This document shows positions 42,146 through 49,906 of a DNA stretch of 64,000 bases, piece after piece. The notes under the pieces are model-generated. The model was not told where the DNA came from, did no database searches, and was given only the letters and a program-made list of their open reading frames with translations. Both the position numbers and the translations under genes were made by a program. Where the stretch lies: positions 48,887 to 112,886 of the forward strand of contig JBKBIP010000018.1 in NCBI GenBank assembly GCA_046297495.1, written 5' to 3'. Numbering within the stretch: the first letter of the stretch is position 1; each line of letters opens with the position of its first letter. Source of the DNA: JBKBIP01 sp046297495 (GTDB lineage: Bacteria; Planctomycetota; Planctomycetia; Gemmatales; Gemmataceae).

Positions 42146-43392
42146 TGATCTAATCCTAATCCAAAATGTTTTGTTACGTCCAGAGCACTGTTGACGCCAT
42201 CTTCATGAAAACCATAACCGCAATAGGCGCCACAGAAGTAGGTTCGCCGCAGGCCATTGCGTTGCCGGAGCCGGCGCTGAGCGGCCAAGGACTTGGCTGT
42301 GTACACTGGATGACGAAAAACAAACCGATCCAGAACCTTCGATTGGTCGATACGGTTCGACGCATTCAGAGTTAGAAGTATCGGCAATGGGGTATCAAGC
42401 CCCTGTAACCGAGACAGATCATAGGTGACGGCGACAAAGGATGTTTCGGTTGCGGGAATATGATAATTCCAACTTGCCCAGGCTCGGCGGCTATTGGGCA
42501 AGATCGAAGAATCCGTATGGAGTACGGCAACGTTGGGTTGATACGGGAAGGCTTCTAAAATCTCTCGCTCGTCTTCGTCGGCGTCCCGCAACAGTTTCAA
42601 GGCTTGATCGGCATGACAAGCCAAGACTACGAAATCAAACAACTCTGGTGAGGCATTCCGAGGCTGAACGATAACATGATCGTCATGCCGATGGATGGAT
42701 ACAACGGGACAGTTGGTACGAATACGATTTCGGAACGGTGCAGTCAGCCGCTCCACGTAACATCTAGCGCTCCCGATGATGGATTGCCAACGTGGACGGT
42801 CACGTAGTTGCAGCAGCCCATGGTTGCGGAGAAAAGCCACCAGAAAATGAACAGGAAAGCTCAGGAGCTGATCAGGTGGGCACGACCAGATGGCGGCGGC
42901 CATGGGTACCAAGTATTTATCGACGAACCAGCTACCATAACCACCTTCAGACAGTAGGATACCCAGGGGCTTTTCTTTGCAGTCACTGGTTAACAGCGAT
43001 TCCGCTGAACGGTTGAAGCGTAGTATGTCGATCAACATGCGATGGAACGCTGGCCGAACTAGATTACGTCGTTGCGCGAAGAGGCCATTGAATGAGCTAC
43101 CTTGGTACTCCAGTCCCGACCGCTCGCAAGTGACACTAAAACTCATATCCGTGTCTTTCGCTGACACGTCCAGCAACCGTAGCAATCGACAGAAATTAGG
43201 GTACGTCCGTTCGTTGTACACCATGAAACCCGTATCAACTCGCCATTTTTGGCCGAAAGCCATGATGTCCAAGGTGCGCGCGTGGCCACCGATTGTGGGT
43301 TCGGCTTCATAAACCACGATGTCATGTTCTTGGGATAAAAGTCGTGACACCAGGTTTCCGCTTATTCCCGTCCCAACGATTCCGATTTTCAC
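42091..43392 (-). CDS. FAD-dependent oxidoreductase (amine-oxidase-like)
   Basis: The 433-aa protein has an N-terminal Rossmann dinucleotide motif (IGIVGTGISGNLVSRLL) and E-acidic end (YEAEPTIGGHA), then VDTGFMVYNERTYPNF, and a C-terminal FCGAYCGYGFHEDGVNSALD that binds flavin. It matches the FAD protein paired with DUF1365 and CFA synthase in RpoE/ChrR-type regulons, where such enzymes take part in unusual fatty acid formation. Start is GTG 43392, with GGAG 6-7 nt upstream; an upstream TTG is less likely. It follows the desaturase by 62 bp. Confidence 0.88.
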   Translation of the reverse strand: MKIGIVGTGISGNLVSRLLSQEHDIVVYEAEPTIGGHARTLDIMAFGQKWRVDTGFMVYNERTYPNFCRLLRLLDVSAKDTDMSFSVTCERSGLEYQGSSFNGLFAQRRNLVRPAFHRMLIDILRFNRSAESLLTSDCKEKPLGILLSEGGYGSWFVDKYLVPMAAAIWSCPPDQLLSFPVHFLVAFLRNHGLLQLRDRPRWQSIIGSARCYVERLTAPFRNRIRTNCPVVSIHRHDDHVIVQPRNASPELFDFVVLACHADQALKLLRDADEDEREILEAFPYQPNVAVLHTDSSILPNSRRAWASWNYHIPATETSFVAVTYDLSRLQGLDTPLPILLTLNASNRIDQSKVLDRFVFRHPVYTAKSLAAQRRLRQRNGLRRTYFCGAYCGYGFHEDGVNSALDVTKHFGLGLDQWKVVSTKALFSTSASSQ

Positions 43393-43454
43393 AATGAACT
43401 CCAATGGTATTTACTGGTGATGAGCATTGCTCGATTTGGTCCATGCCTGTGGGA

Positions 43455-44360
43455 TTATTTACTTTTGGAATACTCATAAATATGTCGGGGTACCGGTTTG
43501 AGATCCCAAACCAGGCCGAGCCAGGACAACATGACCAGCAGATAATAAGTGATGTCAATTTGCCACCAATGAAAGCCTTGCCGGGTGGAACGGGGATAGT
43601 AATGATGGTTGTTGTGCCAGCCTTCGCCAAAGGTCAGTAGGGCTAGTAGGAAATTATTTCGGCTTTGATCTCTCGTGGCGAATGGGCGGGTACCAAACTG
43701 ATGAGCGACGGAATTGACCGCGAATGTGAGATGATAGAGGACCACCGTGGACACGAAGAATCCCCAAGCCAGAACTTGCCATCCCGAGGTACCCAGATCT
43801 GGTGCCCATGCAGCCAAAGCGGTACCCAGTCCGAACATACTTAATGCGAATAACAGCGGGGCCAAAAAATCGTGCCGATTGAGGAAGCGAAGTTCTGGGT
43901 ACTTGGCCCAGTCTCGGATCAGTTGCTCGTTCGTGCCAACATGTTCGCGTGTCATGAACCAGGCCATGTGGCTCCAAAGAAAACCTCGATGAATGGGTGA
44001 GTGAGGATCGCGAGTGGAGTCCGAATCGCGATGATGCGTCCGATGATGCGCCGCCCACCATAGAGGCCCCCGTTGCGCCGCGGTTGCTGCTAAAATGGCA
44101 CCGACGAACTGAAACCAGCGTGATGTTTTGAAAGTGCGATGCGAAAAATAACGGTGATAGAATGCGGTTAGCCCGAATACACGCACAAAGAGAGTGGTTA
44201 GCGCGATCCCAGCCGCCGTCCAGCTGCAACCGACCCAGAGTACCATCAAGCAAAGCAGGTGCATGAGTAGGAAGGGTAAGCAACGTAACCATTCGATGCG
44301 TGGCATGGGTACCTTCAGTGTTTGAAAGAAACAAGGGAGTACCGGGGAAAACTTACTCAT
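43455..44360 (-). CDS. Acyl-lipid/acyl-CoA delta-9-type fatty acid desaturase
   Basis: The 301-aa membrane enzyme has the three histidine boxes of the stearoyl-CoA-desaturase family: HRYFSH (69-74), HRTHH (106-110) and HNNHH (249-253), with four to five membrane helices between them. These bind a di-iron centre that inserts a cis double bond using O2. Its product would be the substrate of the CFA-type methyltransferases downstream, which makes pathway sense. The start overlaps the sigma-factor stop by 8 bp, so the regulator and the enzyme are co-translated. Confidence 0.93.
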   Translation of the reverse strand: MSKFSPVLPCFFQTLKVPMPRIEWLRCLPFLLMHLLCLMVLWVGCSWTAAGIALTTLFVRVFGLTAFYHRYFSHRTFKTSRWFQFVGAILAATAAQRGPLWWAAHHRTHHRDSDSTRDPHSPIHRGFLWSHMAWFMTREHVGTNEQLIRDWAKYPELRFLNRHDFLAPLLFALSMFGLGTALAAWAPDLGTSGWQVLAWGFFVSTVVLYHLTFAVNSVAHQFGTRPFATRDQSRNNFLLALLTFGEGWHNNHHYYPRSTRQGFHWWQIDITYYLLVMLSWLGLVWDLKPVPRHIYEYSKSK

Positions 44361-45153
44361 CCAGTTGGGACATCGGTATAGCTGATGTCAGGGCTACACG
44401 CAGTTTCAGCAATGCCGACTTCTGAACTTGGCGAACACGTTCCTTTGATAGGCCCAACTGACGCCCCACTTGTTCCAGAGTCTCGCGTCCTTCGTCTTCG
44501 CCATCCAAATGGAAACGCCGACTAATCACAAGCTTCTCACGGGGTGTCAAAAGAGAAGCCTCGTCACGAAAGTAATCGCGCAGGCGTGCCACACAAGGAT
44601 TAACAGGCTGATCGAATGTTCCGACGTAAAGCTCGTTCCGCGGCAAAGTTTCCAGAGATAATGAAAGAGAAAGCCGATCAGTCGCTAGACGTTGGGACAT
44701 GCGCGATAGAGCGCGCATCAGACAAGTAAAAGCATAGGTGCTGAAGCGAACGCCAAGCCACGGGTTGAACGCCGCCACGGCTTTGATCAATACGATTTGA
44801 CATTCACCTGCCAAATCGTCAGCTAGTGGCGGGGATGACGCCCACTTTTGTACTGCCCGGTGAATCAGCTTATGGTTGCCAACCACAATGCGATTGCGCT
44901 CTTCATGGTATCTCGACCGCCACCGTTTCGCCGCCTGCCGTGTGGTGGAAGTACTGCTGCGCCAAGCGGCATAGTGCATGCGTTTGGCGATCAGGCGCGT
45001 CACTTCGTCAGGCATGAATCCGAGTGAGTTATCGTATTCGGTTGCGATGTCACCATAGACGTGCTCACTTCCCGGCTCCTGGAACGAAGGGTGAAAAGTA
45101 AAGTGTGGTTCAGCCGCCTTGCTTCGAAGAGGCTTTTTGATAATCGTGTTCAT
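44353..45153 (-). CDS. RNA polymerase sigma factor, sigma-70 family
   Basis: The 266-aa protein has region 2 (NHKLIHRAVQKWASSPPLADD followed by AFNPWLGVRFSTYAFTCLMRAL) and a full region 4 helix-turn-helix (LTPREKLVISRRF and LEQVGRQLGLSKERVRQVQKSALLKLR). Region 3 is short. It is longer than ECF factors and closer to alternative group 3 factors. ATG 45153 is the listed start (MNTIIKKP); 45207 is an in-frame alternative nearer the promoter. It is first in the lipid operon and likely directs its own or other promoters in response to a LitR-like signal (inference). No anti-sigma gene (e.g. ChrR) is adjacent. Confidence 0.88.
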   Translation of the reverse strand: MNTIIKKPLRSKAAEPHFTFHPSFQEPGSEHVYGDIATEYDNSLGFMPDEVTRLIAKRMHYAAWRSSTSTTRQAAKRWRSRYHEERNRIVVGNHKLIHRAVQKWASSPPLADDLAGECQIVLIKAVAAFNPWLGVRFSTYAFTCLMRALSRMSQRLATDRLSLSLSLETLPRNELYVGTFDQPVNPCVARLRDYFRDEASLLTPREKLVISRRFHLDGEDEGRETLEQVGRQLGLSKERVRQVQKSALLKLRVALTSAIPMSQLDE

Positions 45154-45227
45154 ATCTTGCGTCCGCCTTATCGAGAATAAAGGGTTTACATCTTTCCCAC
45201 GGACCACTTAGGTAAACGTTCAAATCG

Positions 45228-45264
45228 ATCACTTAATTCTAGTGATGCTAAGGTTGGATGTCAA
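45228..45264 (-). promoter_or_regulatory. Near-consensus promoter with operator over the -10, lipid operon
   Basis: Minus strand: perfect -35 TTGACA (45264-45259), 17-bp spacer, -10 TAGAAT (45241-45236). The -10 lies inside an ATCACT-N7-AGTGAT palindrome (45246-45241 and 45233-45228), so a bound dimer would block polymerase. The divergent regulator gene 45500 is the obvious candidate. Confidence 0.75.
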
Positions 45265-45431
45265 GATAATTTGGTCGAAATGGATTATTTTACTGGATAT
45301 GAATCTTGATCGTGGCTTCGTTCCACAACTATTGACCGCTAAACCGTCGGCAAATACTTAGAAAATAAGCTAGTATTTCGCCAATGATTTTCGAGTAAAT
45401 CGGCATTAAATGGACAATTCCAGTCGTTCGA

Positions 45432-45461
45432 TTGGAGTTTCCGTGATCGATCGCCTAATAA
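45432..45461 (+). promoter_or_regulatory. Candidate promoter of the first LitR-like gene
   Basis: TTGGAG (45432-45437), 18 bp, TAATAA (45456-45461), 38 bp before the TTG start. The region between this and the divergent lipid-operon promoter (45265-45431) is AT-rich with no gene. Confidence 0.4.
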
Positions 45462-45499
45462 TTATACGGACGATTTGAACTTTTTGATTAGGTGCTCAT

Positions 45500-46405
45500 T
45501 TGGACGCGCGTTTTTTCAGTCCGGCCGAGGTGTCACGGGCTTTGGGAGTGAGTACCTCGACCATCAAGCGTTGGGTGGATCAAGGCGTGCTGCCGGCTCA
45601 TAAAACCGCTGGTGGGCACCGCAAGATATTGCGCGCCGATGTGCTGCGTTTAGTCCGTGCAGGTAGTTTCCCACATCTGGATTTGACTCTTCTTATGCTG
45701 CCTGACAACGTCGCCGACACCGATACTGCCACCTTGTCCCAGCTTCTCCTCGGTGGATTGAAACAGGGGGATATTGCCTTAATCCGTTCCGCCATCCACG
45801 GAGCTTATGCGGCAAGATTGCCGTTAGAAATACTGGGGGATGACGTGATCGTCCCCGCCATGACACAATTAGGCCATGAATGGCAAGAAGGACAGATTGA
45901 CGTGATGCACGAACATCGTGGGACACATCTATGCATCACGGTATTGCACGAGCTAAGGCCAGCCTTGGAGATGAACGCTCAAAAAGACCGTCCCATCGCA
46001 GTAGGTGGGAATCCTGAGGGAGATCATAGTTCTCTGGCCAGCTTGCTCATCGAGTTGATGCTTCTGGATACCGGATGGGATGCCGTCAACCTGGGTCCCG
46101 CTACTCCATTGTCCTCTTTTCGCTTGGCAATTGACGAGTTAAAGCCGTGTCTCGTCTGGTTATCGGTGAATTACCTTTCTGATTTTCCCAAGTTTGTCGA
46201 TGAATATCGACAACTTCACCAACACGCTCGCGATGCTGGTGTCGCGGTGGTAATCGGTGGGCAGGCCCTGCCACAGTCGCTGTTCAATGTGGTGCCCTCA
46301 ACATGTCATGGATCGTGTCTGGCGGACCTCGCTCAATTTGTCCGAACATTGCACCAGCGGCCGACATTACCCAAAAGAGGTCGGCCCTGCCATGAAGTGT
46401 CCTAA
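45500..46405 (+). CDS. CarH/LitR-like MerR-family regulator with B12-binding-type domain (copy 1)
   Basis: The 301-aa protein starts at TTG 45500 behind AGGTG. Residues 6-50 are a MerR/excisionase helix-turn-helix (STSTIKRWVDQGVLPAHKTAGGHRK split by wing). Residues about 75-155 form the four-helix cobalamin-cap domain with the CarH hallmark W-x9-EH (W128, E138, H139). Residues 164-290 are Rossmann-like (LGPATPLSSF, VVIGGQALP). The ligand motif ExHxxG is replaced by D175-H-S-S-L-A, so the cobalt-ligating His aligns with S177; H176 is adjacent. Relatives are light-controlled repressors. It is divergent from the sigma-led lipid operon, and convergent with a second copy 25 bp away. Confidence 0.85.
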   Translation: MDARFFSPAEVSRALGVSTSTIKRWVDQGVLPAHKTAGGHRKILRADVLRLVRAGSFPHLDLTLLMLPDNVADTDTATLSQLLLGGLKQGDIALIRSAIHGAYAARLPLEILGDDVIVPAMTQLGHEWQEGQIDVMHEHRGTHLCITVLHELRPALEMNAQKDRPIAVGGNPEGDHSSLASLLIELMLLDTGWDAVNLGPATPLSSFRLAIDELKPCLVWLSVNYLSDFPKFVDEYRQLHQHARDAGVAVVIGGQALPQSLFNVVPSTCHGSCLADLAQFVRTLHQRPTLPKRGRPCHEVS

Positions 46406-46430
46406 TAGGTTACCATGCTGGAGAGCATCG

Positions 46431-47345
46431 TTAGCGCGCGGGGGGACGCCCTCTCCGTGGGGTTTTCGGACGGGGATGTAGAGTGCGGGCGAAGGCTGCC
46501 AAGTGACTTAAACCGTCTCCGAACGTCGTGTAAGGAATGGCGGATCGAACCGATTCTTTCAGTGCCTGCCCACCAACCGCGACCGCCACACCTTGTTTCT
46601 CAGCGACTTGATATAGATCATGATAAGCGTTGATGAACTCTTTTTGATTTTCCAGATAGGAGGCGGAGAGCCACAGTAGTCTTGGTCGTAATTCCTTGAG
46701 TGCTTGCTTTAGGCTTGGCAACGGCGTGTTGGGACCAAGGTTAATCGCTTCCCAGCCAGCGTCCAGCAAGACATACTGAGCGAGAAGTGTTGGTAATAGA
46801 TAAGGGTCTCCTTCCGGTGCCGCACCGACGGCCACGGGCCGATTCCGCTCTGCTCGAACTTCTAGCTCGTTTTTCAATTCGTACAGCGCCGCCGCGCAGA
46901 GTTGAGTACCCCGGTGTTCCTGCCAAACATCAATCCGCGCGGTTTCCCAATCATGCCCTACTTTCGCCATCGCGGGAGCAATTACTCGATCAGCAAGGAC
47001 TTCCACGGCCACGCCCAAGTCGTAACACCGGCGGATGAGGACTCTAACTTCGGCTTCTTTTCCGTCCAGCAGAGCCTTCCACAGGTCCAGCGCGACGTGG
47101 TCGAGGTCCACGACTGAATCTCTAGCAGAGGGCGCGCTTAACACCGCCAGGTCCCTTCGTGGTAAATTACTTTGCCTTGCCAGGGCAAGCACCTCGGCTC
47201 GGAGTAACTTGCGGTGCCCCCCCGCGGTTCGATGCGCCGGTAGTACCCCTTCATCCACCCAACGTTTGATCGTACTCACGCTGACACCAAGAGCCACCGC
47301 GGCTTCAGGGGTACTTAGATACTGGGGATGACTGCTAGTTCGCAT
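46431..47345 (-). CDS. CarH/LitR-like MerR-family regulator with B12-binding-type domain (copy 2)
   Basis: The 304-aa protein is a paralogue of its convergent neighbour, with the same order: helix-turn-helix (VSTIKRWVDEGVLPAHRT near 23-40), cap domain with W-x9-EH (W133, E143, H144) and Rossmann-like domain (LGPNTPLPSL, VAVGGQALK). At the cobalamin-ligand position the motif reads D180-P-Y-L-L-P, so no histidine is present at all. It is more likely B12-independent, or responds to another ligand. It is divergent from the SDR-TspO gene with a 200-bp shared control region. Both copies end with a short basic RGRP-type tail. Confidence 0.85.
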   Translation of the reverse strand: MRTSSHPQYLSTPEAAVALGVSVSTIKRWVDEGVLPAHRTAGGHRKLLRAEVLALARQSNLPRRDLAVLSAPSARDSVVDLDHVALDLWKALLDGKEAEVRVLIRRCYDLGVAVEVLADRVIAPAMAKVGHDWETARIDVWQEHRGTQLCAAALYELKNELEVRAERNRPVAVGAAPEGDPYLLPTLLAQYVLLDAGWEAINLGPNTPLPSLKQALKELRPRLLWLSASYLENQKEFINAYHDLYQVAEKQGVAVAVGGQALKESVRSAIPYTTFGDGLSHLAAFARTLHPRPKTPRRGRPPAR

Positions 47346-47407
47346 GACTTCTAGTCCTCAACCGCAGTCCGCAGAGATTGCTTCGACTTGAACACACATG
47401 TATTTTG

Positions 47408-47418
47408 ATCGTTACGAT
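47408..47418. promoter_or_regulatory. Palindrome in the LitR-like copy 2 / SDR-TspO control region
   Basis: ATCGT-T-ACGAT is a perfect 11-bp palindrome in the AT-rich 200-bp divergent region (47346-47545). Candidate regulator site only. I could not define a convincing -35/-10 pair for either gene; TATAAA lies at about 47483-47488. Confidence 0.3.
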
Positions 47419-47545
47419 TGGCTATTTCAAGTCTATTACATCATTTTTCGCATTATTGCCTTTTATTTGTTGAAACGGTATCTATAAATATGGACGTTAT
47501 GAATTTTTCTAACAATGGTTAGCTAACCTGACGAGGTCTTCCCGT

Positions 47546-49492
47546 ATGGCGCTCGATAATTCACCTATACTGCTCACCGGGGCAACAGGCTATGTGGGTG
47601 GTCGTCTTCTCAAGCGTCTGGAAATCCTGGGGCCGACGGTGCGCTGTCTGGCCCGGCGACCTGAGTATCTACGTCCGCGGGTTCAACCCACCACGGAAGT
47701 AGTGGCGGGGGATCTCCTTCAAGCCGAGAGTCTGGCAATCGCGTTGCGTGGTATCCACACCGCCTACTATCTGGCGCATGCCATGGGTTCCGTCGGTTCT
47801 TTCGAGGAGGAAGATCGTCGGGCTGCCCAAAACTTCGCCACCGCTGCCCAAATGGCCGGAGTTCGGCGCATAATCTATCTTGGTGGACTTGGAGACAAAC
47901 GCGAACCGCTTTCTGCCCACTTACGTAGCCGTCATGAAGTGGGAGACATCTTGCGAGCAAGTGGTGTATCGGTTATTGAGTTTCAGGCCTCCATCATCCT
48001 TGGGTCTGGCAGCCTTTCCTTCGAACTGATCCGTGCTTTGGTCGAACGGTTGCCAATCATGATCACGCCGCGATGGGTACGAGTACCGGCTCAACCAATC
48101 GCTATTAACGATGTATTGGACTATCTGATCGCCGCGCTCGATTTACCACTCTGCGAGAATCGAACTTTTGAGATTGGCGGGGCCGATCAAGTGACATATG
48201 CGGATTTGATGAAAGAGTATGCTCGTCAACGTGGTTTGCGACGCTGGCTTATCTCAGTTCCTGTGTTGACTCCTCGTTTGTCGAGCCTGTGGTTGGGTCT
48301 GGTGACTCCCGTCTATGCCCGGGTTGGCCGAAAGCTGATCGAGAGCATCCGTCATCCAACGATTGTTCGAGATTCAGCCGCGTTGGCTACCTTTGCGATT
48401 CGTCCCGTCGGTGTGCGTCAAGCGATTGCCGACGCGCTGCGCAATGAGGATGAGGAACTGGCGCAAACGCGCTGGTCGGACGCTTTGTCTTCTTCAGGAA
48501 GAGTCCCGAGTTGGTTCGGCATCCAGTTCGGATCGCGCCGTGTGGATTCGCGGGTTATGACGGTCGCCGCGCCTGCCGTCGAGGCCTTCGCACCGATTCA
48601 GCGTATCGGTGGCCAGCGTGGTTGGTACTGTGCCAACTGGTTGTGGCAACTGCGCGGGTTCATTGATTTGTTAGTTGGCGGAGTAGGCATGCGCCGGGGA
48701 CGTCATGATCCAGAAACCTTGCGTGTAGGGGACACCGTGGATTGTTGGCGCGTGGAATCTCTGGAACCGCATCACTTACTTCGTCTTTCGGCTGAAATGC
48801 GATTGCCCGGACGGGCCTGGTTGGAGTTTGAAGTTGCCGAAAATAATGGCCAATCCACTATCCGGCAGACAGCGATATTCGATCCTGTTGGGCTGCGCGG
48901 ACGTGCATACTGGTACTTCGTTTACCCACTGCATCAATATGTGTTTGCTGGCATGTTACGGGGCATAGCTCAAGCCGTGGGCAAACCAATACACAACAAC
49001 ACGGAAGATTCACTGGGAAAAATCCTTCAATGGGTTGTCTTGCTGTTGTTCCTGCTCATCTGTTTCGGAACGGCGGCGCTCGGATCGGCCTGGACCAGTA
49101 TGTCCCTGGACGATTGGTACGCGGCATTACACAAACCATCGTGGAACCCGCCCAATTGGGTCTTCGGTCCTGTTTGGAGCATCCTATACTTCTGCATGGC
49201 CGTCGCGGCTTGGCTGGTCTGGCGTCGAAAAGGGGTGTCCCGCGCGTGGTTACCCTTGTTTTTGTTCGGTATTCAGTTACTTCTCAACGCCATTTGGTCT
49301 GGCTTGTTTTTCGGCTTACGTAATCCCGGTTTGGCTTTTGCCGATGTCGTTTTACTGTGGTTCTCCATCCTGGCTACCATTATCGCCTTTAACCGTGTCT
49401 CCATGTGGGCAGCAGCTTTGCTACTACCCTATCTCGCCTGGGTGACATTCGCTGCCGTCCTGAATTGGACGCTTTGGCAGATGAATTTATGA
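47546..49492 (+). CDS. SDR-DUF2867-TspO fusion protein
   Basis: The 648-aa protein joins three parts. Residues 1-300 are an NAD(P)-binding SDR domain (TGATGYVGGRLL near 11-22). Residues about 325-480 resemble DUF2867, often paired with such SDRs. Residues 493-648 are a complete five-helix TspO/MBR domain (HKPSWNPPNWVFGPVWSILY, LFGIQLLLNAIWSGLFFG and a final NWTLWQMN). TspO binds porphyrins and responds to light and oxygen in bacteria. TspO is normally a stand-alone protein of about 160 residues, so the fusion is notable. It is divergent from LitR-like copy 2 and is likely under its control. Confidence 0.88.
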   Translation: MALDNSPILLTGATGYVGGRLLKRLEILGPTVRCLARRPEYLRPRVQPTTEVVAGDLLQAESLAIALRGIHTAYYLAHAMGSVGSFEEEDRRAAQNFATAAQMAGVRRIIYLGGLGDKREPLSAHLRSRHEVGDILRASGVSVIEFQASIILGSGSLSFELIRALVERLPIMITPRWVRVPAQPIAINDVLDYLIAALDLPLCENRTFEIGGADQVTYADLMKEYARQRGLRRWLISVPVLTPRLSSLWLGLVTPVYARVGRKLIESIRHPTIVRDSAALATFAIRPVGVRQAIADALRNEDEELAQTRWSDALSSSGRVPSWFGIQFGSRRVDSRVMTVAAPAVEAFAPIQRIGGQRGWYCANWLWQLRGFIDLLVGGVGMRRGRHDPETLRVGDTVDCWRVESLEPHHLLRLSAEMRLPGRAWLEFEVAENNGQSTIRQTAIFDPVGLRGRAYWYFVYPLHQYVFAGMLRGIAQAVGKPIHNNTEDSLGKILQWVVLLLFLLICFGTAALGSAWTSMSLDDWYAALHKPSWNPPNWVFGPVWSILYFCMAVAAWLVWRRKGVSRAWLPLFLFGIQLLLNAIWSGLFFGLRNPGLAFADVVLLWFSILATIIAFNRVSMWAAALLLPYLAWVTFAAVLNWTLWQMNL

Positions 49493-49526
49493 CCGGCGTA
49501 AGAAAACAGTTTGTGCCGTTGGTCTG

Positions 49527-49872
49527 AGAGTCTGTTTGCAAATTGTTCCTAGGATTTCCGGGTGTATCGGAACCGATGTTCATTTGGTGTCGATGACAGT
49601 TTTTGTAACATTCGATGGATAGAACTTAGTTTAACTATCAATCATCACCATGCTGGGAGTTGGCTCTTTGTGCTGGCGCGCGGACTATTTTACGCAACAA
49701 CTGTAACAAGCGATCCCAGGTGCCATCGGTCATCCACTTGTAGTAGTGCGTAACGGTTCCCTTGGGAGGAAAATCATGCGGTAGCGCCCGCCATTGACAG
49801 CCCGTGCGATTGATATACCGAATCGCATTTTATTAAATAATTTATGGAACATCCATTTTCCGAACAGACTCT
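49527..49872. mobile_element. Decayed IS5-like insertion sequence / MITE-like derivative
   Basis: Imperfect terminal inverted repeats (49527-49545, AGAGTCTGTTTGCAAATTG; 49854-49872, complementary at 16 of 19 positions) bound a 346-bp element that holds a fragment of an IS5-family transposase. Full elements are about 800-1,200 bp, so most has been deleted. No clear target duplication is visible. It fills most of the 414-bp gap between the TspO fusion and the transglutaminase-like gene. Confidence 0.65.
49638..49829 (-). pseudogene. IS5-family transposase fragment
   Basis: The minus-strand reading gives NAIRYINRTGCQWRALPHDF, then PPKGTVTHYYKWMTDGTWDR and LLQLLRK, the N-terminal DUF4096-type region of IS5-group transposases. 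Two stop codons (TAA TAA) precede it and a stop follows after about 63 codons, so the catalytic DDE domain is gone. It cannot encode an active transposase. Confidence 0.8.
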
Positions 49873-49906
49873 GAAAATCCGCGGGATCCGTGATACCAAA
49901 CATGTG

